Assembly: GCF_947503125.1 (NCBI RefSeq)
Contig: NZ_CANNCR010000003.1
Location: 1-64,000, forward strand
Length of the DNA: 64,000 nt
Origin: an uncultured Metabacillus sp.
Lineage (GTDB): Bacteria > Bacillota > Bacilli > Bacillales > Bacillaceae
Direction of reading: 5' to 3'
Part shown: positions 58,004 through 64,000 of the stretch, in pieces
Layout of the letters: the number at the start of each line of letters is the position of its first letter
Position numbering within the stretch: position 1 is the stretch's first letter
Notes under the pieces: model-generated
What the model saw: only the letters and a program-made list of their open reading frames with translations
Told to the model about the DNA's origin: nothing
Databases searched by the model: none
Program-made: the position numbers and the translations under genes

Positions 58004-58451
58004 TTGCCATCCTCCTCTTTAAAGGTATAAGGAACTTATGTAAAAATCTTACCATAGGTCGATAAAGGATTTCATTTACTTTTGCTTCATTGTCCCAACT
58101 ATCATATGACATTATTCGTGAGATTCATTTGAATTTAATGTTATATGTAAGCGTTTTAAAAAGCGGGTGTAAAAAACAATATAAGATTATAGATTATTTT
58201 TAGAAAATATGTACTCCTTTGTAAGAAAAAATTACTTGAAAAAATAATTTTAAATAGTAATATGGAATATAGGCATAATTATATCTATTTCTATTTTTGA
58301 TAAGCTTTTTCCTTCTTTATGTGAAGGTAAGTGAATGATTTCACAAACTTTTATCTCTTATCCTAAAATAAAATGTAGTCCTTCAGTGGATGATAGTAAG
58401 AGACATTATTCGTTTTATTTTAACAATTATTAAAAAAGGTGGTTGTATTCG
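58004..58451. promoter_or_regulatory. Divergent control region yumC-yumB with Rex-like and cre-like sites
   Basis: No gene is seen in these 448 nt. A Rex-like operator is at 58329-58346: minus strand TTGTGAAATCATTCACTT matches TTGTGAAATAATTCACAA at 15 of 18 positions. A cre-like ATGTAAGCGTTTTAA lies at 58145-58159 (14 of 15 to WTGNAARCGNWWWCA). A weak promoter TTCACA/TAAAAT overlaps the Rex-like site. Confidence 0.55.
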
Positions 58452-59666
58452 GTGAGAAAGCCAAGAGTTGTCATTTTAGGTGCAGGTTATGGTGGATTAA
58501 TTACAGTTACACGTTTACAAAAGCAAATTGGTGTAAACGAAGCAGACATTACATTAGTAAATAAAAATGATTATCACTATGAAACGACATGGTTGCATGA
58601 AGCATCAGCTGGTACTTTACACCATGATCGTGCTCGTTATCAAATTAAGGATATTATTGATAACAGCCGTGTGAAATTTGTAAAGGACACTGTTGTGTCA
58701 ATTGATAAAGAAGCAAAGAAAGTTGTCCTTGAAAATGGCGAAGTTGAGTATGATTATTTAGTTATTTCTTTAGGTGCGCATCCGGAAACATTCGGTATCA
58801 AAGGCTTAAAGGAATATGCATTTGGGATTACAAGCATCGATTCTGCTCGTCAGTTACGTGAGCATATTGAATATCAATTTGCTACTTATAACATGGAAGC
58901 TGAGAAAAAAGACGAGCGTTTAACAATTGTTGTAGGTGGAGCAGGCTTTACCGGAATTGAATTCTTAGGTGAGTTAGGAAACAGAATTCCTGAGCTTTGC
59001 AAAGAGTATGATATTGACTTTAAAAAGGTACGCATTATCTGTGTTGAAGCAGCACCAACTGCATTACCAGGTTTCGATCCTGAGTTAGTTGAGTACGCTG
59101 TAAACCATTTACAGAAAAAAGGCGTTGAATTTAAAATCGGTACAGCGATTAAAGAATGTATCGAAGACGGCATCATTGTTGCAAAAGATGACAAAATGGA
59201 AACAATCAAGGCTGGCACTGTAGTTTGGGCTGCAGGTGTTCGCGGTAACAGCGTTGTGGAAGAAGCAGGTTTTGAAAACATGCGAGGCCGTGTAAAAGTT
59301 GATGATTTCTTACGTGCTCCAGGACATGAAGAAGTGTTCATTATCGGAGATTGCTCATTAATCATCAATGAAGAAATCAATCGTCCTTACCCGCCAACAG
59401 CGCAAATTGCGATGCAGCAAGGTGAAACATGTGCTAAAAACCTTGCAGTTGCGATTCGCGAGCGTGGTGAAATGGAGAAGTTTTCACCAGATATTAAAGG
59501 ATCTGTAGCATCTTTAGGTGAAGACGATGCAGTTGGTGTTGTATTCGGTAAAAAGTTAGTCGGTACAAAAGCATCCTTCATGAAAAAAATGATCGATAAC
59601 CGTGCATTATATATGGTTGGCGGACCTTCATTAGTATTGAAAAAAGGTAAGTTTAACATTCTTTAA
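58452..59666 (+). CDS. yumB: Type II NADH dehydrogenase, YumB type
   Basis: A 404-residue respiratory NDH-2-like flavoprotein. FAD motif GAGYGG at the N terminus, NAD motif [17 protein letters not shown] and the late [10 protein letters not shown] are present; the C-terminal hydrophobic and basic tail may touch the membrane. GTG start with AAAGGTGG 9 nt upstream. It would oxidise NADH and reduce menaquinone without proton pumping. The upstream Rex-like site suggests NADH-dependent control. Sequence is nearer YumB than YjlD of B. subtilis. Confidence 0.92.
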   Translation: MRKPRVVILGAGYGGLITVTRLQKQIGVNEADITLVNKNDYHYETTWLHEASAGTLHHDRARYQIKDIIDNSRVKFVKDTVVSIDKEAKKVVLENGEVEYDYLVISLGAHPETFGIKGLKEYAFGITSIDSARQLREHIEYQFATYNMEAEKKDERLTIVVGGAGFTGIEFLGELGNRIPELCKEYDIDFKKVRIICVEAAPTALPGFDPELVEYAVNHLQKKGVEFKIGTAIKECIEDGIIVAKDDKMETIKAGTVVWAAGVRGNSVVEEAGFENMRGRVKVDDFLRAPGHEEVFIIGDCSLIINEEINRPYPPTAQIAMQQGETCAKNLAVAIRERGEMEKFSPDIKGSVASLGEDDAVGVVFGKKLVGTKASFMKKMIDNRALYMVGGPSLVLKKGKFNIL

Positions 59667-59684
59667 TTTCATCATATTTTTTGT

Positions 59685-59716
59685 AAAAGAGGCTGTTTTT
59701 GGAGACAGCCTCTTTT
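59685..59716 (+). terminator. Terminator after yumB
   Basis: AAAAGAGGCTGT and ACAGCCTCTTTT form a 12-bp stem with an 8-nt loop. Confidence 0.85.
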
Positions 59717-59811
59717 ATACTATCTGAAAGTATAAAATTTTATGGATGATAGTATAAGAAATACTAAGGCTTTCGCCATGAGGACTTGGCGACAAGCCAA
59801 GTATTTCTAAT
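59716..59811 (+). repeat. Structured interspersed repeat D, short copy
   Basis: Same layout as 32304-32456 without the 59-nt insert: hairpin TATACTATC/GATAGTATA, then GAAATACT/AGTATTTC enclosing ACTTGGC/GCCAAGT. Lies directly after the yumB terminator and joined to repeat B. Confidence 0.78.
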
Positions 59812-59812
59812 G

Positions 59813-59979
59813 ATATCAGAATTTATATATTTTCTTAACATAGCTTGCGTTTCTGAATCTAGCTCCAGGCGCCATCGGCTCGAGGTCATAAGTCAAACAG
59901 GAATTGAAGGTAAAGTACACCTTCTATTCCTGTTCGCCTTATGCTTGTCGCCGATAGGCAGGCGCCTTGCGCTTTTTTT
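59813..59979 (+). repeat. Structured interspersed repeat, type B
   Basis: About 165 nt that read identical to 61446-61611. It begins ATATCAGAATTTATATATTT and ends GGCGCCTTGCGCTTTTTTT, with nested arms GGCGCC, GCCGATAGG and GGAATTGAAGG/CCTTCTATTCC. Lies just before the Nudix gene. Confidence 0.85.
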
Positions 59980-60010
59980 ATGATCAATTTGGTAAAAGGG
60001 GTTAGAAACG

Positions 60011-60496
60011 ATGTTGAAGTCAAAACGGGGAAATGTCTGGCTGGCTGTAGCAGGTATTGTTCAGAATGAAAAAGGTGAATGGCTGGTTGTCAAGAAAAAA
60101 TATGGCGGGTTAAAGGGGAAATGGTCATTGCCAGCTGGTTTTGTTGAACAAGCAGAAACAATTGATCAAGCGGTTGTGAGAGAAATTCGTGAAGAAACAG
60201 GAATTATCGCAAAAGTTGAAAGTGTTATTGGAATACGATCCGGTGTCATTAAAGATGTGATAAGTGACAATATGATCATCTTTAAGCTCCAAGCTGAAAC
60301 CACCTCTATTATTGTTCAAGAAAAAGAGCTGGAGGAGGCTGCTTTTATTCATCCTCAGCAGCTTATTCATAATCCTGATGCCTCTTTATTGCTTGTGAAC
60401 TTTGCTAACTCTTCCTTTGATACTGAGTTGAAAAAATATGATCATCACAATCCTGGAGACCATTTTGGCTATACAGCGTATAGACTATTTTTGTAA
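60011..60496 (+). CDS. Nudix hydrolase
   Basis: A 161-residue protein with a complete Nudix box at residues 43-65 (Gly43, Glu49, Arg57-Glu58, Glu61-Glu62, Gly64), so hydrolysis of a nucleoside diphosphate linked to another group is expected. AAAAGGGG precedes the ATG. Substrate not predictable. It stands between two copies of repeat B, and no counterpart is known to me at this position in B. subtilis. Confidence 0.9.
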   Translation: MLKSKRGNVWLAVAGIVQNEKGEWLVVKKKYGGLKGKWSLPAGFVEQAETIDQAVVREIREETGIIAKVESVIGIRSGVIKDVISDNMIIFKLQAETTSIIVQEKELEEAAFIHPQQLIHNPDASLLLVNFANSSFDTELKKYDHHNPGDHFGYTAYRLFL

Positions 60497-60521
60497 TTTT
60501 CTTAATTCTACGAAAAACAGA

Positions 60522-60602
60522 GTATTCAAAAGAGAATACAATATGTATTCGCTTACATCAAAAAATATGTCAGATTATCTTCCTTTAAAATTGTCAGAAT
60601 AC
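60522..60602. promoter_or_regulatory. Four GTATTC/GAATAC half-sites upstream of yuiA
   Basis: GTATTC at 60522-60527 and 60545-60550, GAATAC at 60534-60539 and 60597-60602. The middle pair forms the inverted repeat GAATACA-ATA-TGTATTC (60534-60550). They may be operator half-sites for an unknown regulator of yuiA-yuiB. Confidence 0.35.
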
Positions 60603-60648
60603 TTGGTATATTATCAAGATCTATTACAATTTTAAAGGGGAGACATTT

Positions 60649-60774
60649 ATGAATACTACAACAGAAGTTAAGACACAAGAATGTCCTTATTGCTCTGGGA
60701 ACGGCTATTTTCAGTTATTACTAGGCGGCTCCGAAACATGCAAAAGCTGCGATGGAACAGGTAAGAAGTCATAA
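60649..60774 (+). CDS. yuiA: YuiA-like zinc-finger-type small protein
   Basis: A 41-residue protein with two CxxCxGxG-type motifs (Cys12/Cys15 in CPYCSGNGY and Cys31/Cys34 in CKSCDGTG) like the DnaJ zinc-binding repeat. AAAGGGGAGAC precedes the ATG. Matches YuiA of B. subtilis by motif and neighbour yuiB. Function unknown; it may bind zinc. Confidence 0.82.
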   Translation: MNTTTEVKTQECPYCSGNGYFQLLLGGSETCKSCDGTGKKS

Positions 60775-60850
60775 AACGTTCACTGACTTAGGATTGACTG
60801 TCTATCTTTCATTTTAGTACACTTAAATAGGTGTAATGGAGGTGATAGGC

Positions 60851-61171
60851 ATGTTAAGCTTACCTGTTTTATTAATTTCAATGCTATTATTTTTAGTCTT
60901 ATTTTTTGGAATCGGATTTTTACTAAATATGCTATTACGGATGTCATGGATCATGGCGATTGTGTATCCAATTGTTTGTATCTTTATTATAGATAATGTG
61001 AGGTTGATTGAATATTTTGTAAGTCCTGGTGAATCATTTTCTGCCTTAGGCAATAAAATTGTTTCATTAGCACTTGCCGATATCCTTATTTTAGCTTGCG
61101 GCCTTGCCGGAGCCATTCTTTCTGGTATCGTGATTAAAATGCTTCGTAAAAGGGGCTATCAAATGTTTTAG
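60851..61171 (+). CDS. yuiB: YuiB-like membrane protein
   Basis: A 106-residue protein with about three transmembrane helices (LPVLLISMLLFLVLFFGIGF, then IVYPIVCIFII and DILILACGLAGAILSGI). The start at 60851 follows GGAGGTGAT. In the order yuiA-yuiB-yuiC as in B. subtilis. Function unknown. Followed by a T-tailed hairpin. Confidence 0.85.
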   Translation: MLSLPVLLISMLLFLVLFFGIGFLLNMLLRMSWIMAIVYPIVCIFIIDNVRLIEYFVSPGESFSALGNKIVSLALADILILACGLAGAILSGIVIKMLRKRGYQMF

Positions 61172-61233
61172 GTATGAGAAAAGAGTAAGCGCTTTGCTTA
61201 AACTTCTATATAATACTGGATAGATTCATGATA

Positions 61234-61268
61234 AAACTTGTCATCAATAACAATGGCAGGTTTTTTTA
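61234..61268 (+). terminator. Terminator after yuiB
   Basis: AAACTTGTCAT and ATGGCAGGTTT form 11 pairs including two G-T wobbles, with an 8-nt loop and seven T. Confidence 0.78.
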
Positions 61269-61319
61269 TCGTTTACCAGGAAATTATAAAATTCTTGAAC
61301 TGTGGATAAGCGCTTTGAC

Positions 61320-61439
61320 ATCCAGCTCCAGCGCCTAGCCCCTCGAGGTCATAAGCCAAATTGGAATTGAAGGCAAAAAACGCCTTCTATTCCAATTTGG
61401 CTTATGCTTGTCGGGGCTGATCAAGGCGCTTGCGCTTTT
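61320..61439 (+). repeat. Structured interspersed repeat, type A
   Basis: From CTCCAGCGCCTAGCCCCTCG to GGCGCTTGCGCTTTTG. The middle arms are GCCAAATTGGAATTGAAGGC and GCCTTCTATTCCAATTTGGC, perfect apart from a single bulged base region; the copy at 53113-53234 keeps the pairing with a few changes. Confidence 0.8.
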
Positions 61440-61445
61440 GTTTTA

Positions 61446-61612
61446 ATATCAGAATTTATATATTTTCTTAACATAGCTTGCGTTTCTGAATCTAGCTCCA
61501 GGCGCCATCGGCTCGAGGTCATAAGTCAAACAGGAATTGAAGGTAAAGTACACCTTCTATTCCTGTTCGCCTTATGCTTGTCGCCGATAGGCAGGCGCCT
61601 TGCGCTTTTTTA
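61446..61612 (+). repeat. Structured interspersed repeat, type B
   Basis: Directly follows the type A unit, as at 53.1-53.4 kb, and reads identical to 59813-59978. The A-B tandem lies between yuiB and yuiC. Confidence 0.85.
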
Positions 61613-61826
61613 TTTACTGCTGATACTCCTTCGGGAAATGCAAGTTAAAGGGAGCTAAAAGAGCACCCAAACCGTCGCTTAAAGGGATCCATTTGCAGTG
61701 GGAAACAACGTCAAGATTTGAGAACCATTTCAAGAATATGTGCAAACGATCAATTTTCTTATTTATGAATATTCTCTCATCAATCTGGGAACGATTAGAT
61801 TTGTGAGAGGAGTGAATAGGAAATAT

Positions 61827-62552
61827 ATGATAAGTATAAAGAGAATTGGAAAAAGGATGTTAATGAGCCTATTATTTTTAGGAGCATTAACGACAACATA
61901 TGAAGCGATTTCAGGTGTTGAAGCAGAGGATGTTGTGCATTGGTATACTCATGATTATTCAAATTCAAGTGAAAGCTCGGATCAAGACAATGAAGATAAT
62001 GACAATACATTTCGATTTTTAGGCTTAACATTTAAATCAATGAAAAGTGAACCAACTGTTGGAACACAAATATCCTCAAGTGTTGAGGCAAGTAATCGCA
62101 ATGTTTCACTAGAGGATGCATTTGATTGGTCTAAGTATCCTGCAAAGAAGGTTGTTGCAACAGGGTACACAGCCGGTGTTGAGTCGACTGGAAAAAAAAC
62201 CGATCATCCTAGCTATGGGATTACGTATTCAGGAGTAAAGGTTAAACGTGATTTATACTCAACTGTTGCAGCAGATATCAATGTGTTTCCTATAGGAACA
62301 ATCTTATTTATTCCGGAGTATGGATACGGTGTTGTCGCTGATATTGGCGGGGCCATAAAGGGCAATCGATTAGACCTTTATTATGAGACAGTAGAAGATG
62401 TATATAATAATTGGGGAAAGAAACAATTAGATGTATATGTCATCAAAATGGGCGATGGAACATTAACGGAAGAACAGTTGGAGCGTTTGAATAATGATGA
62501 GTCGATGCAAGTTTTTAGACAAAAATATTTAAAGAATAAAACAAAGAGCTAG
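61827..62552 (+). CDS. yuiC: 3D-domain protein YuiC
   Basis: A 241-residue protein with an N-terminal hydrophobic segment, an acidic Ser-rich spacer and a C-terminal 3D domain. The three signature aspartates lie in [22 protein letters not shown] and NRLDLYYE. YuiC is related to stationary-phase survival/Rpf-like muralytic factors. A start at 61827 is preferred (GAGAGGAG upstream, 12 nt spacing); an in-frame GTG further upstream has no ribosome site. Confidence 0.85.
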   Translation: MISIKRIGKRMLMSLLFLGALTTTYEAISGVEAEDVVHWYTHDYSNSSESSDQDNEDNDNTFRFLGLTFKSMKSEPTVGTQISSSVEASNRNVSLEDAFDWSKYPAKKVVATGYTAGVESTGKKTDHPSYGITYSGVKVKRDLYSTVAADINVFPIGTILFIPEYGYGVVADIGGAIKGNRLDLYYETVEDVYNNWGKKQLDVYVIKMGDGTLTEEQLERLNNDESMQVFRQKYLKNKTKS

Positions 62553-62573
62553 CAGCATTCCTCTAGCTCTTTG
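62542..62573. terminator. Bidirectional terminator between yuiC and the BtuF-like gene
   Basis: CAAAGAGCTAG pairs with CTAGCTCTTTG around a 10-nt loop. The right arm overlaps the 3' end of the minus-strand gene. Confidence 0.7.
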
Positions 62574-63363
62574 TTTCAGTTGGCTTTGGAAACAAAGCGG
62601 GATGTAAAAGATGGGCAAGCTGTTTTAATCCCTCTATCAAACGTGGTGAAGGTCTGCAAAAAAGTGATTCTTCTAGTAAATGGATGTGGTCATTTTTCAC
62701 AGCCTCAAGGTTTGCAGCATGCTCCCTTTTTAGTACATGCTCCCGCTTCATTCTTGATTGCTTTACACCTACCCATGATAAGCAAATATGCTCGGGATTT
62801 CGATTGTATACATCTTCCCAGGTTGTTTTCACACTTGCAAGCTCAACATCATCAAAAATGTTCTTTGCCCCGGCTAATTGGCTAAGCTCAGTAAGCCAGT
62901 TGATTTTCCCGGGAGTAAAGATAGGATTTGGCCACCATTCGAAATAAACAGTTTTAGGCTTTTCAATAGTTGCAGCGATTTGCCGATATGTATCAAGAGT
63001 GTGTTGATAGTCTTTAATAGCATGTGAGGTTTCTTTTTCTTTTCCCATCAAGTTTCCGAGTGTTTTTAGGTTTTCGGCAATATCTTGGAAGGATTGGGGA
63101 TGAAACACAATATGAGGAATGTTTCGGTTTATTAATTCATCCACATTTTTCTCCATTCCAGGGACACTTAATGAGGCAAGCACTAAGTCAGGCTTATATG
63201 TCTCTAATAAATCGATATTAATGGAGAGGTCAGGCCCTAGCCGCGGCAGGTGGGAAATCTCCTGCGGCCAATCGGAATAATCATCCAGTGCAACAAGGTG
63301 ATCGGTTAATCCGAGATAAGCGACAAGCTCTGTATTGCTTGGACAAATCGAAATAAGTCTCAT
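62563..63363 (-). CDS. Periplasmic-binding-protein-like (BtuF/cobalamin-type) protein without signal peptide
   Basis: A 266-residue protein of the BtuF/FecB fold: SICPSNTELVAYLGLTDHLV at the start, then ALDDYSDWPQ, YKPDLVLASL and FEWWPNPIFTPG. It has no signal peptide or lipobox, so it would be cytosolic unless exported oddly. Annotated relatives are often called cobalamin-binding. Its ATG overlaps the yuiD stop by 4 bp, so the two are an operon. No permease or ATPase lies nearby. Confidence 0.75.
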   Translation of the reverse strand: MRLISICPSNTELVAYLGLTDHLVALDDYSDWPQEISHLPRLGPDLSINIDLLETYKPDLVLASLSVPGMEKNVDELINRNIPHIVFHPQSFQDIAENLKTLGNLMGKEKETSHAIKDYQHTLDTYRQIAATIEKPKTVYFEWWPNPIFTPGKINWLTELSQLAGAKNIFDDVELASVKTTWEDVYNRNPEHICLSWVGVKQSRMKREHVLKREHAANLEAVKNDHIHLLEESLFCRPSPRLIEGLKQLAHLLHPALFPKPTETKS

Positions 63364-63845
63364 TGTAATCCTCCTACAACAAAGTATAAAAATAGAGTGA
63401 GAAGTATTCCAGTTAATCCGCCGAAGAACACTTCAATTGGCTGATGGCCTAGCAGCTCTTTTAATTTTTTTTGTTTATCCTGCTCCGCTTTTTTAGGCCA
63501 AACCTTTGCTTCCTCAACAAAACGATTAAAATCAAGCACAAGCTGGTTTAAAACCGTTGCCTGTTCTCCAGCATGTCTTCTCACGCCTGTTGCATCAAAC
63601 ATGGTAATAATGGCAAACACTGCTGAAACGGCAAAAATGGAGGAGTCAAGTCCATGATCAAGTGCAACCCCGGTAGATAAAGCTGTAACCGCTGCTGAAT
63701 GTGAGCTGGGCATCCCGCCTGTACTTGTTAGGAGGGACCAATCCAATTGTCGTGTAGCGATGAATTGAATAGGCACTTTGATAAATTGGGCAAAAAATAT
63801 TGCTGCTAATGAGGAAAGTAAAGGAAAATTATAAAGTAAATCCAA
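63360..63845 (-). CDS. yuiD: Divergent PAP2-family membrane protein YuiD
   Basis: A 161-residue protein of the DUF212/divergent PAP2 family with about four helices. It has the motif GGMPSSHSAAVTAL and the later RRHAGEQ, resembling the phosphatase histidines. A TTG start at 63845 is preferred: AAGGGG lies 7 nt upstream, giving MDLLYNFPLLSSL. Substrate unknown, perhaps an isoprenoid or lipid phosphate. Overlaps the next gene by 4 bp. Confidence 0.85.
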   Translation of the reverse strand: MDLLYNFPLLSSLAAIFFAQFIKVPIQFIATRQLDWSLLTSTGGMPSSHSAAVTALSTGVALDHGLDSSIFAVSAVFAIITMFDATGVRRHAGEQATVLNQLVLDFNRFVEEAKVWPKKAEQDKQKKLKELLGHQPIEVFFGGLTGILLTLFLYFVVGGLQ

Positions 63846-64000
63846 GTGTATACCCCTTTCATAGATGTACAGAAAACCGCCATGATTAATTTTCACGTTT
63901 GTTTTTGATATGCTTACATAGAGTCTGACTGCTACGTTTTGTATACTAGTAGAGTATCATCAATCGATCGTTCTGCAAAAGATTTCCTTCATTATAGCAC
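63846..64000. other. Upstream region of yuiD at the window edge
   Basis: No gene is seen. The yuiD promoter should lie here or beyond, but I could not fix one. Confidence 0.3.

Noticed and set aside
59786-61658. Two open frames in the repeats (around 59786-59983 and 61404-61658) encoding an almost identical peptide, LISEFIYFLNIACVSESSSR and onward.
   Set aside because: They lie entirely inside copies of repeat B, have no ribosome site, and their similarity is explained by the repeat itself.

Overview
The window looks like the chromosome of an endospore-forming Bacillaceae bacterium: A+T-rich, with strong AGGAGG-type ribosome sites, frequent TTG/GTG starts, and spore-coat and sporulation genes. 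Gene order from about 12 kb to the right end follows the yus-yur-yun-yut-yum-yui stretch of Bacillus subtilis. I identified genes by recognising family motifs and remembered B. subtilis relatives; no search was run. I see no rRNA, tRNA, CRISPR array, transposase or prophage gene.

Layout. (1) 0.1-1.5 kb: a TetR regulator followed by a paired small multidrug resistance exporter (ykkCD type). (2) 1.6-7.4 kb: a D,D-carboxypeptidase, a solo tatA, an M3 oligoendopeptidase, a dicarboxylate/amino-acid symporter and a ZIP metal transporter. (3) 7.4-12.5 kb: a Fur-box-controlled siderophore uptake locus (lipoprotein, two FecCD permeases, ATPase, FhuF-like reductase) followed by yusU. (4) 12.6-20.2 kb: two coat proteins, proline dehydrogenase fadM, yuzL, and the fadNAE beta-oxidation operon with a perfect-looking FadR operator. 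(5) 20.3-25.7 kb: yusI, gcvH, yusF, yusE, yusD, then metNPQ behind a SAM-I riboswitch. (6) 25.7-32.3 kb: yurZ and the sufCDSUB iron-sulfur operon. (7) 32.5-40.2 kb: yunF-E-D-C, yunB, a sodium-dependent transporter with its tiny MetS-type subunit, and lytH. (8) 40.4-48.7 kb: lipA, yutC-D, a degenerate GGDEF-EAL protein, yutE-H and a D-2-hydroxyacid dehydrogenase. (9) 48.9-52.5 kb: hom-thrC-thrB and an Nfu protein. (10) 52.7-63.9 kb: yuzD, yutJ, yuzB, dapF, yutM, yumC, an NDH-2 (yumB type) behind a Rex-like site, a Nudix hydrolase, yuiA-B-C, a BtuF-like protein and yuiD.

Common themes are iron and Fe-S metabolism (siderophore import, SufCDSUB, Nfu, YutM, YumC), lipoate and glycine cleavage (lipA, gcvH), fatty-acid oxidation, and threonine, diaminopimelate and methionine supply. 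Sporulation functions are scattered among them.

Most of the window is ordinary core chromosome and I did not find a convincing new multi-gene system. The more unusual signals are non-coding. There are two families of structured interspersed repeats (42.9, 53.1-53.4, 59.8 and 61.3-61.6 kb; and 32.3 and 59.7 kb). There is a degenerate 21-nt tandem repeat with an apparent 42-nt superperiod at 25.7 kb. Two hairpins bury a Shine-Dalgarno sequence: at yunB the sporulation promoter candidate lies inside the loop, and downstream of gcvH a 9-codon leader runs through the left arm.
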